From: Bacillota bacterium
GTDB taxonomy: Bacteria; Bacillota; Clostridia; Acetivibrionales; JAKOSZ01
Direction: 5' to 3'
Length of the DNA: 7,757 bases
Assembly (NCBI GenBank): GCA_029776555.1
Contig: JAKOSZ010000308.1
Coordinates: forward strand, 1 to 7,757
Shown: piece after piece, positions 1 through 6,401 of the stretch
Layout: the number at the start of each line of letters is the position of its first letter
Position numbering within the stretch: the stretch's first letter is position 1
The notes under the pieces: generated by a model
Told to the model about the DNA's origin: nothing
The model's database searches: none
The model's input: only the letters and a program-made list of their open reading frames with translations
Made by a program: the position numbers and the translations under genes

Positions 1-1908
1 CCCTTTCTTCGTCTTTTTTATAACCACGCTGCTGCCGCAGCCGGGGCACTTTATGCCCGTCTCTTCAAAAATGGGCCTGGTAAACCTGCACTGAGGAAAT
101 CCGGGACATGCGAGGAACCTGCCGAACCTGCCCGTCTTCACCACCATGTTCCTGCCGCATTTTTCACACTTGACGTCCGTCACTTCCTCCGGAAGGCTTA
201 CTTTTTCCATTTCAGCCTCAGCAGCGCCAAGGTCGGCCTGGAACTTGTTGTAAAATTCCTCGATGACCTCAACCCACTTCTTTTTCCCCTCTTCTATCTC
301 GTCAAGCTGGCTTTCCATCTGGGCCGTAAACTCTACGTCCACTATGTCCTCGAAGTAGTTCTTCAGCAGGTCTGTCACTATCCTTCCCAGCTGGGTGGGA
401 ACCAGGAACTTCTTTTCCTTTACCACATATCCCCTCTGAAGTATGGTGCTTATTATGGGCGCATATGTGCTGGGCCTTCCGATGCCTTTTTCCTCCAGGG
501 CCTTTACCAGGGTGGCCTCAGTATACCTCTGGGGTGGCTGGGTGAAGTGCTGCTTGGGCTCCAGCTTCTTAAGCTTCAGCTCCTCCCCCTCTTCCAGTTC
601 GGGAATAGGGTTCTCCGCCTCTTCGCCTTCAGCGTCGCTCCCTTCGGTATAGAGGGTCATAAAACCCTGGAACCTGACTTTTGACCCGTTGGCCTTGAAC
701 AAATAGCCGCCGGCCTCTATGTCCGCAGCCACCGTATCATAAACGGCGGATGCCATCTGGCTGGCTACAAACCTCTCCCATATCAGCTTATACAGCCTGT
801 ACTGTTCCCCGGTGAGGGAGCCTTTCACAGCGTCGGGCTCCAGCGAAACCTGGGAAGGCCGTATGGCTTCATGGGCGTCCTGGGCCTCGGATTTGTTCCG
901 GTAAATCCTCCTGGTCTCGGGGAGGTAATCGCTGCCAAACATGCTTTTTATTAATGCTTCCGCCTCCCTGGCGGCCTCTTCCGAAACCCTTACCGAGTCG
1001 GTACGCATATAGGTAATAAGCCCCACAGTGCCCAGGCCCGCAACATCAACCCCCTCGTAAAGCTGCTGGGCCACGAACATGGTGCGCTTTGTGGTAAAAC
1101 CCAGTTTCCTGGCCGCTTCCTGCTGCAGTGTGCTTGTGATAAAGGGCGGCGGCGGATTTTTCTTCTTTTCGCTCTTTTTTACCTTGCCCACCACATAGCT
1201 GACGCCTTCCAGTTCCCTTAAAATTTTATTAACCTGGTCCTTGTTTTTGAGCTCGATCTTTTCCTTTTGGGTTCCATGAAACTTGGCCGTAAACGCCCGC
1301 CGGGCGGACCCCTTGGCCAGGGATGCCGTAATGGTCCAGTACTCCTCTGGCACAAACTTCTCTATTTCATCTTCCCTGTCGCACACCAGCCTGGCAGCCA
1401 CCGATTGGACCCTTCCGGCGCTCAGTCCCTTTTTCACTTTTTTCCAGAGCAGGGGGCTTATTTTATAGCCCACTATCCTGTCCAGCACCCTCCTGGCCTG
1501 CTGGGCGTTCACCAGGTCCATATTTATGGGACGGGGCGCCTTCATGGCATTCACCACGGCATTTTTGGTTATCTCATTAAAGGTAACCCTGCAGCTTTTT
1601 TCCCCGGGAATCTCCAGCAGGGCGGCCAGATGCCATGATATGGCTTCACCTTCCCGGTCAGGGTCCGTGGCCAGGTAAACCCTCTTGGCATTCTTAGCCT
1701 CTTTTTTCAGCCGGTTGATTACGTCTCCCTTTCCCCTTATGGTTATATACCTGGGGTTGAAATTGTTTTCAATTTCAACCCCCAGCTGGCTCTTAGGCAA
1801 GTCTCTCACATGTCCCATGGACGCTTCAACTTTATAACCCTTCCCCAGAAACTTTCCTATGGACTTTACTTTTCCCGGAGATTCGACTATTACCAAGTTT
1901 TCAGCCAT
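1..1908 (-). CDS. topA: DNA topoisomerase I (type IA), 3' end cut off by the window
   Basis: Type IA topoisomerase, which relaxes negative supercoils by a single-strand break and passage. The reading frame is open from the ATG at 1908 to the window edge, giving 636 residues; the family is usually about 690-700, so roughly 60 residues are missing. The Toprim domain begins at residue 3, with catalytic Glu9 in LVIVESPGK and the metal-binding DPDRE motif (Asp82, Asp84, Glu86). The active-site tyrosine is Tyr300 in LITYMRTDS. The C-terminal part has a four-cysteine zinc finger (Cys581, 584, 601, 607), and a second one is starting (Cys621, Cys624) when the window ends. The start is supported by a GGGGGAG Shine-Dalgarno just upstream and by the canonical N-terminus. 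That Shine-Dalgarno lies in the loop of a perfect 6-bp inverted repeat. The gene lies downstream of dprA on the same strand, 147 bp away. Confidence 0.97.
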   Translation of the reverse strand, partial: MAENLVIVESPGKVKSIGKFLGKGYKVEASMGHVRDLPKSQLGVEIENNFNPRYITIRGKGDVINRLKKEAKNAKRVYLATDPDREGEAISWHLAALLEIPGEKSCRVTFNEITKNAVVNAMKAPRPINMDLVNAQQARRVLDRIVGYKISPLLWKKVKKGLSAGRVQSVAARLVCDREDEIEKFVPEEYWTITASLAKGSARRAFTAKFHGTQKEKIELKNKDQVNKILRELEGVSYVVGKVKKSEKKKNPPPPFITSTLQQEAARKLGFTTKRTMFVAQQLYEGVDVAGLGTVGLITYMRTDSVRVSEEAAREAEALIKSMFGSDYLPETRRIYRNKSEAQDAHEAIRPSQVSLEPDAVKGSLTGEQYRLYKLIWERFVASQMASAVYDTVAADIEAGGYLFKANGSKVRFQGFMTLYTEGSDAEGEEAENPIPELEEGEELKLKKLEPKQHFTQPPQRYTEATLVKALEEKGIGRPSTYAPIISTILQRGYVVKEKKFLVPTQLGRIVTDLLKNYFEDIVDVEFTAQMESQLDEIEEGKKKWVEVIEEFYNKFQADLGAAEAEMEKVSLPEEVTDVKCEKCGRNMVVKTGRFGRFLACPGFPQCRFTRPIFEETGIKCPGCGSSVVIKKTKKG

Positions 1909-1925
1909 GTAACTCCCCCAGTTAC
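1909..1925 (-). promoter_or_regulatory. Inverted repeat placing the topA Shine-Dalgarno in a hairpin loop
   Basis: Immediately before the topA ATG the minus strand reads GTAACT-GGGGG-AGTTAC, a perfect 6-bp inverted repeat around five G. The G-rich ribosome binding site is the loop plus the start of the 3' arm, so the folded form could reduce initiation. The 5' arm begins on the last base of the stop codon of the possible leader peptide at 1925-1999. The repeat is seen directly; a regulatory role is inferred, and the stem is short. Confidence 0.5.
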
Positions 1926-1999
1926 TATTGTATATTTCGGCTTTTTACTGCAAAATATTTTAACACAAATTCAGCCAAAACCTGTTTGACGACACCCAT
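1925..1999 (-). CDS. Possible 24-residue leader peptide upstream of topA
   Basis: Short open frame of 24 codons plus TAG in the dprA-topA gap, starting with ATG at 1999. The peptide begins MGVVKQVLAEF and ends KSRNIQ; it could form one basic amphipathic helix, and I recognise no family. An AAAGGAGA Shine-Dalgarno lies at 2011-2018, but its 12-nt spacing to the ATG is longer than usual, which lowers confidence. The stop codon falls exactly at the 5' arm of the hairpin holding the topA ribosome binding site. Translation of this frame could therefore open the site and couple to topA. It may equally be a chance frame in untranslated leader. Confidence 0.3.
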   Translation of the reverse strand: MGVVKQVLAEFVLKYFAVKSRNIQ

Positions 2000-2055
2000 A
2001 GTTTAACCCATCTCCTTTCTCAATGGAAGGGGAAAATTAAATTTTGCCGGGAAGC

Positions 2056-3162
2056 TCACAAGCGGAGCCTGAAAACTTTGCCCGGAAGCTGCTCCGCCAA
2101 ACCCTTTAATTCCAGCATGGTCAGCGCAGAACTGACCGTATTCAAACTAAGCCCGCTTCTTGCAGCAATCCGGTCAATATGAAGGCTTCCCTCCTCTTCT
2201 AAAATTTTAACCAATTCCAGCTCCCACCGGTCAAGGCCTTTTAAGACATTAACCGTTTTTTTTGCCTCCGCTTCCGCCTTTAGAAACTTTTGGACCAGGT
2301 TCAGCTCTTCCAATACATCGGCTGCCCCTGTCACCAGTTTGGCCCCTTCTTTTAAGAGGTTGTTGGTCCCCACGCTGTACTTGCTTCCCACATTGCCGGG
2401 CACGGCAAAAACCTCCCTGCCCTGGTCCAGGGAGAAGTCGGCGGTTATGAGGGAGCCGCTTTTTTCCCCCGCCTCTATAACAACGGTGCCCAAACAAAGT
2501 CCGCTGATTATCCTGTTTCGGGCGGGGAAGTTTTGAGCCAGAGGCGGCGTTCCGGGGATGTACTCGGAAATTACCGCCCCGGCGCCGGCTATCTTTTTCA
2601 TGAGCTCCTTGTTTTCATAGGGATAGGCCCTGTCCAGGCCGCAGCCCAGCACCGCCACCGTTCTTCCCCCTGCCTCAATGGCTCCCCTGTGGGCGGCGGA
2701 GTCCACACCCCTTGCCATTCCGCTTACAATGGTCACGCCCTGCCGGGCAAGGTCGTAAGCCAGGTTCCTTGCCGTATCCCTTCCGTAGGGCGAGGCCCTC
2801 CTGGAGCCCACAACCGCCACAGCCTTTTCCTCCCTGTCAAAGGAGCCCAGCATGTAAAGGACCACGGGAGGGTCGTAAATCTTCTTTAGCAGGACCGGGT
2901 AGTTTTCGTCATGCATGGTTATGGTCTTAATCCCCATTCTGTTAATTGTTCTTAAGGCCTCTTCAGCCCTTTGGCGCCACACCGGGGCAACAACCGGCTC
3001 CAGCTGTTCTTCCGTCAAAAGCCCTCCTTGCCGAAGCTCCTCCCTGCCGGCACTCCATATGGCCTCAGGGCAGCGGTAGTACTCCAAAAGCAAAAGCTTC
3101 CTCCTGGGCGAAAGCTTCGGAAGTGAGTTTAACCAAACCCAGAATAACAGGTCATTTCTCAT
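2056..3162 (-). CDS. dprA: DNA-processing protein DprA (Smf)
   Basis: DprA binds single-stranded DNA entering by natural transformation, protects it and loads RecA onto it. The protein has 368 residues. It has an N-terminal SAM/HhH-like region (about 1-80), then the DprA Rossmann-like domain (about 80-285) with GSRRASPYG (119-127), SGMARGVDSAAH (147-158), FPARNRIISGL (212-222) and GTNNLLKEGA (265-274). A C-terminal winged-helix domain (about 310-366) is present. I place the start at the ATG at 3162. A TTG two codons upstream (3168) is open in frame, but the Shine-Dalgarno AGGAGAG at 3169-3175 sits 8 nt from the ATG and would almost abut the TTG. The gene follows comM by 57 bp on the same strand, so they are probably co-transcribed. 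Many spore formers keep dprA without demonstrated competence. Confidence 0.96.
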   Translation of the reverse strand: MRNDLLFWVWLNSLPKLSPRRKLLLLEYYRCPEAIWSAGREELRQGGLLTEEQLEPVVAPVWRQRAEEALRTINRMGIKTITMHDENYPVLLKKIYDPPVVLYMLGSFDREEKAVAVVGSRRASPYGRDTARNLAYDLARQGVTIVSGMARGVDSAAHRGAIEAGGRTVAVLGCGLDRAYPYENKELMKKIAGAGAVISEYIPGTPPLAQNFPARNRIISGLCLGTVVIEAGEKSGSLITADFSLDQGREVFAVPGNVGSKYSVGTNNLLKEGAKLVTGAADVLEELNLVQKFLKAEAEAKKTVNVLKGLDRWELELVKILEEEGSLHIDRIAARSGLSLNTVSSALTMLELKGLAEQLPGKVFRLRL

Positions 3163-3219
3163 GGGCAACTCTCCTATACCAAGAGTTTAAAAGACAGGAC
3201 CCCTTTCCGCTGAAACGGT

Positions 3220-4755
3220 TCAGCTCCTCCAGTATTTCCTGTCCAGGCTCCTGTACTGGATAGCTTCGGCAAGGTGTTCGGGGCTGATGCACTGGGTTCC
3301 CTCCATGTCGGCTATGGTCCGGGCCACTTTCAGGATGCGGCTGTAGGCCCTGGCCGACAAACCCAGCCTTTCAAAAGCGTTCCTCAAGAGCTCTTTTCCC
3401 CTTTGGTCCAGGCGGCAAAACCTGTCCAACATTGACGCTTTCAGCTGGCCGTTGGAGTAAATGCCTAACCCCTTATACCTTTCCAGCTGTATTTTTCTGG
3501 CACGGTCAACCCTTTTTCGTATTTCCTCGCTGCTTTCGGCCTTCTTTTCGCTTTCCAGATCCCTGTACCTGACCGACGGCACTTCAATGTGTATGTCTAT
3601 CCTGTCCAGAAGAGGTCCGGACAGCTTTCCCAGGTAGCCCTGTATCTCTTTTGGGGTGCAGTTGCACTCCTTGTCCGGGTCCAGGAAATTTCCGCACTTG
3701 CAAGGGTTGGCGGCGCACACCAGGGTTGTATTGGCCGGATAAGACAGGCTGACGTTAACCCGTGAGATGGTCACCAAACCGTCTTCCAGGGGCTGGCGCA
3801 GCACTTCAAGGGCATCCCTCGAAAACTCGGGAAGCTCGTCCAAAAAAAGCACGCCGTTGTGGGCAAGGCTGATCTCCCCGGGTTTCGGGTACTTGCCTCC
3901 CCCCACCAGCCCCACTGCGGAAATGGTGTGGTGGGGGCTCCTGAAAGGCCTCTGGGTGACCAGCGGCGTCCCGGGAGGGAGTATTCCGGCAATGCTGTGG
4001 ATTTTGGTCACTTCAATGGCCTCCTCAAAAGAAAGGGCCGGTATAATTGTGGGCAGTCTCCTGGCCAGCATTGTCTTGCCCGCCCCGGGAGAACCTATCA
4101 TCAACAGGTTATGTCCTCCGGAGGCTGCTACCTCCAGTGCCCTTTTTACGTTTTCCTGGCCCTTTACGTCGGCAAAATCTACGTCGTACTCATACCTTCC
4201 GTTGAAAATGCTATTCGGGTCCCCGGAATAGCTCTTAATCCTCTTTTCTCCCCTGAAATGAGCCATGACCTGGGATATGTGTTTTACCGGCAAAACCTCT
4301 ATTGCCTTTACCACCGAGGCCTCATCGGCGTTGGATTGGGGAAGGATTACTGAGTCCAAACCCTTTTCCGCGGCGCAGATGGCCATGGGCAGAACGCCGT
4401 TTACCGGCTTGACCTCACCGTCCAAGGACAGTTCCCCTATGAACATGTATCCCTCCAGGTCCACTTCGCCCATCTGGCCTGACGCTTTCAGGAGGCCGAC
4501 GGCTATTGCCAGGTCAAGGGACGAACCCTCTTTTTTTATGTTTGCCGGAGCCAGGTTTACGGTTATCCTCTTTAAGGGGAATTCCAGGCCCGTGTTTTTT
4601 ACGGCGGCCCTCACCCTTTCCTTGGATTCCTTCACTGCCGCGTCCCCAAGGCCCACAATTTCAAAACCCGGGACCCCGTTGCTTATGTCAACTTCCACTT
4701 CGATGATGTATCCGTCTATCCCCATAAAACCGCAGCTTTTTACCTTTGAATACAT
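3220..4755 (-). CDS. comM: YifB/ComM-family Mg-chelatase-like AAA+ ATPase
   Basis: Member of the YifB/ComM family. In Gram-negative bacteria ComM is a hexameric helicase that drives branch migration as transforming DNA integrates; that role is transferred here by homology. It has 511 residues, the usual full length. Order: N-terminal ChlI/Lon-S5-like domain (about 18-165); AAA+ core with Walker A GSPGAGKT (221-228), Walker B GVLFLDELPEF (301-311) and an arginine-finger candidate in LLDRIDI (Arg385); and a C-terminal Mg-chelatase helical domain (about 400-500). A cysteine cluster (Cys347, 352, 354, 364, 366) lies between Walker B and the arginine finger. The ATG at 4755 gives the canonical N-terminus MYSKVKSCGF and has a GGGGG ribosome binding site at 4762-4766. 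dprA follows directly, which supports a recombination role. The gene upstream in this organism is not on the same strand. Confidence 0.96.
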   Translation of the reverse strand: MYSKVKSCGFMGIDGYIIEVEVDISNGVPGFEIVGLGDAAVKESKERVRAAVKNTGLEFPLKRITVNLAPANIKKEGSSLDLAIAVGLLKASGQMGEVDLEGYMFIGELSLDGEVKPVNGVLPMAICAAEKGLDSVILPQSNADEASVVKAIEVLPVKHISQVMAHFRGEKRIKSYSGDPNSIFNGRYEYDVDFADVKGQENVKRALEVAASGGHNLLMIGSPGAGKTMLARRLPTIIPALSFEEAIEVTKIHSIAGILPPGTPLVTQRPFRSPHHTISAVGLVGGGKYPKPGEISLAHNGVLFLDELPEFSRDALEVLRQPLEDGLVTISRVNVSLSYPANTTLVCAANPCKCGNFLDPDKECNCTPKEIQGYLGKLSGPLLDRIDIHIEVPSVRYRDLESEKKAESSEEIRKRVDRARKIQLERYKGLGIYSNGQLKASMLDRFCRLDQRGKELLRNAFERLGLSARAYSRILKVARTIADMEGTQCISPEHLAEAIQYRSLDRKYWRS

Positions 4756-4859
4756 GCCCGACCCCCATTCCAGGAATATGCTGAGTAATATCGCCCTTTA
4801 ACTGCTCCAGGTCCTTCTGCCGATCCCTGTCATTCCGGACGCCTGTATTATTCAACATA

Positions 4860-4897
4860 ATATTACTATATTATTTATTTTTTGTATATACCTTCAA
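4860..4897 (-). promoter_or_regulatory. AT-rich putative promoter of comM-dprA
   Basis: About 105 bp before the comM start the sequence becomes strongly AT-rich. On the minus strand TATACA (4883-4888) and TAATAT (4860-4865) are separated by 17 bp. An alternative pairing is TTGAAG (4892-4897) with TAATAT (4868-4873) at 18 bp. Both match the sigma-A consensus only partly, and several -10-like hexamers overlap here, so the exact start point is open. Confidence 0.35.
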
Positions 4898-4925
4898 ATT
4901 TTACTGGTATTGTTTAAGTCGACGC

Positions 4926-4983
4926 CGGGCTTTGTTCTGCTTCCCGCGATAAATCGGGCTTTGTCCTGGTTCTGTAATAAATC
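4926..4983. repeat. Two imperfect tandem copies, period about 29 bp
   Basis: Copy one (4926-4955) and copy two (4955-4983) both begin CGGGCTTTGT, continue with CTG and TTC blocks, and end ATAAATC, with one single-base indel and a few substitutions. A looser echo (TCCTGGATTTAATG) follows near 4997-5010. This is a local duplication of non-coding sequence. Confidence 0.7.
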
Positions 4984-5016
4984 AGTCTCATCCTTTTCCT
5001 GGATTTAATGCTGCTT

Positions 5017-5190
5017 CTTTCACCCCCTGCCCGCTGCTCACTTCCCGCCTGCTGTTCTCCTGATACCCTCCCTCTTTCCGCCGTTATCCGCTCCCTGCCT
5101 TCCCACTGCCCGCCGCCTCCTGCCCGCTCATTGCTCCCTGCTTTGCCCGCTTATCACCCGCTGCCCGCTCACTATCCACTTTTGCCCTCC
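5017..5190. repeat. Degenerate short-unit repeat tract, purine-rich on the minus strand
   Basis: The plus strand is pyrimidine-rich and poor in A over about 170 bp. It repeats variants of CTGCCCGCT, for example at 5027-5035, 5120-5128 and 5161-5169, with related GCCCGC cores at 5107 and 5145. Read on the minus strand it is a run of units close to GNGRRCA, about 7 bp each with frequent indels. It grades into the perfect heptamer array at 5191-5224, which suggests both come from one slippage-prone repeat family at different stages of decay. Confidence 0.6.
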
Positions 5191-5224
5191 CTCTGTTCTC
5201 TGTTCTCTGTTCTCTGTTCTCTGT
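5191..5224. repeat. Heptanucleotide tandem array, (CTCTGTT) x 4.9
   Basis: Four exact copies of CTCTGTT and six bases of a fifth follow each other without interruption. The minus-strand unit is AACAGAG. The perfect match between copies indicates recent slippage or active homogenisation, so copy number may vary between isolates. The array ends 76 bp before the start of the small gene at 5301. Confidence 0.95.
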
Positions 5225-5300
5225 AAGTAACCCCTCTCCCGCCTTTTGAATAGAATATAGAAGATTCATTTCAAGAATTTCGTCTCGGGAGGCGCAGCAG

Positions 5301-5423
5301 ATGTCCGACAGAGGCTTTTTCAAAGGTATTCCGGGCAGCGACACCATCCTCTGGTTCATCATCCTGTTCCTGCTGCTCTTCCGGTGCTGCAAAGACTGCG
5401 GTTTTCCGTTCGATAGAGAATAA
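5301..5423 (+). CDS. Small single-span membrane protein with Cys-rich tail (first of a pair)
   Basis: A 40-residue protein too short for usual gene calling. The ATG at 5301 has a GGGAGG Shine-Dalgarno at 5287-5292 with 8-nt spacing, and the in-frame sequence upstream has no other ATG before a stop at 5247. A polar, glycine-containing N-terminus (MSDRGFFKGIPGSD) is followed by one hydrophobic segment (about residues 15-27, rich in I, L, F). A short tail with Cys29, Cys30 and Cys33 ends DRE. The next gene encodes a clearly related peptide, sharing GI-x(1-3)-D, a membrane-entry Trp, the paired Cys and the terminal Arg-Glu. Function is unknown. The general type resembles small hydrophobic sporulation or spore-coat-associated peptides of Firmicutes, which is only an analogy. 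It is the reverse orientation to its neighbours; I see no convincing promoter. Confidence 0.75.
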   Translation: MSDRGFFKGIPGSDTILWFIILFLLLFRCCKDCGFPFDRE

Positions 5424-5468
5424 AAACCGCCGTTGAAAGTTAATTCCGACGAAAGGAGGGGGGTTTTT

Positions 5469-5597
5469 GTGACCGAGGAAAACAGGTCTTTTGGCTTCCT
5501 GGGCATAGGAAACGACTTTATCTGGCTTATCATTATAATCGTTATCATTATCTTCTTATGCAGCTGTTGCGGAGGAGGCGGATTTTTCAGGGAGTAA
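5469..5597 (+). CDS. Small single-span membrane protein with Cys/Gly-rich tail (second of a pair)
   Basis: A 42-residue protein starting at GTG 5469, with an unusually strong Shine-Dalgarno (AAAGGAGG at 5452-5459, then more G) at 9-nt spacing. The polar N-terminus contains GFLGIGNDF. An Ile/Val-dominated membrane segment covers about residues 17-30, followed by Cys31, Cys33, Cys34, four glycines and a tail ending FFRE. It is a paralogue-like partner of the 40-residue protein ending 45 bp upstream, and the two are very probably co-transcribed. The Trp at the membrane edge, the double Cys after the membrane segment and the final Arg-Glu are common to both. The Cys-rich end could bind metal, form disulfides or be acylated; none of this is shown. 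I cannot name a family. Confidence 0.78.
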   Translation: MTEENRSFGFLGIGNDFIWLIIIIVIIIFLCSCCGGGGFFRE

Positions 5598-5614
5598 TGG
5601 CATCCGCCCCGGGA

Positions 5615-5651
5615 GCGCCGGAGATATAACTTAACTCCTTTTCTCCGGCGC
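5615..5651. terminator. Hairpin between convergent genes, possible bidirectional terminator
   Basis: A perfect 10-bp inverted repeat, GCGCCGGAGA (5615-5624) and TCTCCGGCGC (5642-5651), with a 17-nt loop, lies between the stop of the second small gene (5597) and the stop of the convergent gene (5669). No proper T-run follows on either strand, only a CT-rich stretch on the plus side. It is a plausible but weak terminator for both. Confidence 0.5.
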
Positions 5652-5668
5652 ACTGCTCCCTTTCCCTT

Positions 5669-6154
5669 TCAAACGCCGGACTCTTCATAGTATTCGTTAA
5701 TAAAGGAGTAGTTCAAACCCCGGTTGTTATCCCAGTTGCCCTTTTCATCCTTAAAGGCCATGTTGATGTTGCCCGCCCTTGTAACTGGCAGGTTCAGTTC
5801 AAAATAGCCGTATTCGCTCTTTTTCATAGGGTGCTCGTTTATGTCCTCCCACCTTAGGCTGTTGCCGTATCCCACAACGGCGGTTATGCTGTTGGCCCCG
5901 TTCTTTGCCAAAACTCCTTCGTAAATGACATTGACCCCTTTCCTGTCCCTGAACAGCGTCACTCCCTGTTCGCTGTGGGAAAGGTCCGTATTCCGCGGCG
6001 GCGGCTCTTTTAAGCCCTCCGCCTCCAATTCCGCCGAGTACTCGCTGCTTAAATCCGCCCTGTTATCCCTTTTAGCTGAATTTTCATCCTCTTTTTGGCT
6101 GCCGTCTTTTTTGGCCCGCAGGCCCTTCCTGAACAAAAAATCAAAAAAGCCCAA
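5669..6154 (-). CDS. Protein with a CBM25/53-like starch-binding module, no signal peptide
   Basis: 161 residues. The N-terminus (MGFFDFLFRK) is short and hydrophobic-then-basic, followed by a charged low-complexity linker to about residue 60. The rest (about 62-154) resembles family 25/53 carbohydrate-binding modules: GVNVIYEGVLAKNGA, then VVGYGN, RWEDI with Trp102, HPMKK, NINMAFKDEKGNWDNN with Trp141, and GLNYSF. Such modules bind starch or related alpha-glucans. No catalytic domain, secretion signal or membrane segment is present, so a cytoplasmic or spore-associated glycogen-binding role is possible, but this is inference. The start is TTG at 6154, fixed by GGGAGGTG at 6160-6167; no ATG fits. 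The gene is probably monocistronic, with a terminator upstream (6263-6290) isolating it from nrdR. A CATAAACT element near 6210 resembles a sigma-E -10 box, but no good -35 accompanies it. Confidence 0.85.
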   Translation of the reverse strand: MGFFDFLFRKGLRAKKDGSQKEDENSAKRDNRADLSSEYSAELEAEGLKEPPPRNTDLSHSEQGVTLFRDRKGVNVIYEGVLAKNGANSITAVVGYGNSLRWEDINEHPMKKSEYGYFELNLPVTRAGNINMAFKDEKGNWDNNRGLNYSFINEYYEESGV

Positions 6155-6262
6155 GCTTTCACCTCCCGCTTTATCATCTCATATGTTATTGTGTTCCCTA
6201 TTGAAAAGTTTATGACAGTACTTTTAAGGGCAGCGGGCAAACTCTTTTCCTCCCGACGGCAG

Positions 6263-6290
6263 AAAAAAAGCCGGTTTCAATGGAAACGGC
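6263..6290 (-). terminator. Second intrinsic terminator downstream of nrdR
   Basis: On the minus strand GCC-GTTTC, loop CATT, GAAAC-(C)-GGC forms an 8-bp stem with one bulged C, directly followed by seven T. It lies 143 bp beyond the nrdR stop and beyond the first terminator. It either backs up that one or ends a transcript starting in the 6296-6400 interval. Confidence 0.75.
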
Positions 6291-6295
6291 AGGGA

Positions 6296-6356
6296 GACGC
6301 GGGCTTAAGACACACTGAAACTTGAAATGACGTGGACTTAAGACCCATTGAAAACT
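6296..6356. repeat. Imperfect direct repeat, 33-bp period, with CTTAAG core
   Basis: GACGCGGGCTTAAGAC (6296-6311) and GACGTGGACTTAAGAC (6329-6344) agree at 14 of 16 positions. Both continue into CA(C/T)TGAAA-type sequence to about 6322 and 6356. The two units lie between two intrinsic terminators in the nrdR/CBM-gene spacer. I see no gene associated with them and no third copy. Confidence 0.65.
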
Positions 6357-6401
6357 CTGAATTTTCCTGAAGGGATTTGGCGGAAATGACTCCCAGGGAA
6401 T

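Larger units (their letters stand above)
4756..5300. other. Gene-free, repeat-rich spacer between comM and the small plus-strand genes
   Basis: I find no credible gene in these ~545 bp. The part next to comM (4756-4900) holds its ribosome binding site and AT-rich promoter region. Then come a ~29-bp tandem duplication (4926-4983), a skewed degenerate repeat tract (about 5017-5190), a five-copy heptamer array (5191-5224), and the leader of the gene at 5301. Open frames across the skewed tract on either strand give only low-complexity Pro/Leu/Ser or Glu/Arg/Gly protein. They lack ribosome binding sites. Confidence 0.75.

Noticed and set aside
5008..5226. 72-codon plus-strand frame rich in Pro, Leu and Ser
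   Set aside because: Low-complexity translation of the pyrimidine-rich repeat tract, without a ribosome binding site.
5084..5653. 189-codon minus-strand frame across the repeats and the two small genes
   Set aside because: It is antisense to two frames with strong ribosome binding sites. Its C-terminal part is only the translated heptamer array (a repeating Glu-Asn-Arg-Glu-Gln-Arg-Thr pattern), and it matches no family.
6049..6240. 63-codon minus-strand frame starting TTG with GGGAGG upstream
   Set aside because: The Shine-Dalgarno spacing is tempting, but the frame overlaps the first third of the starch-binding-module gene in another register and ends in low-complexity Lys/Arg sequence. 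The TTG at 6154 has its own good site.
6296..6356. Two direct repeats considered as a minimal CRISPR array
   Set aside because: Only two copies, a 6-bp gap instead of a spacer, imperfect repeats, and no cas genes in the window.
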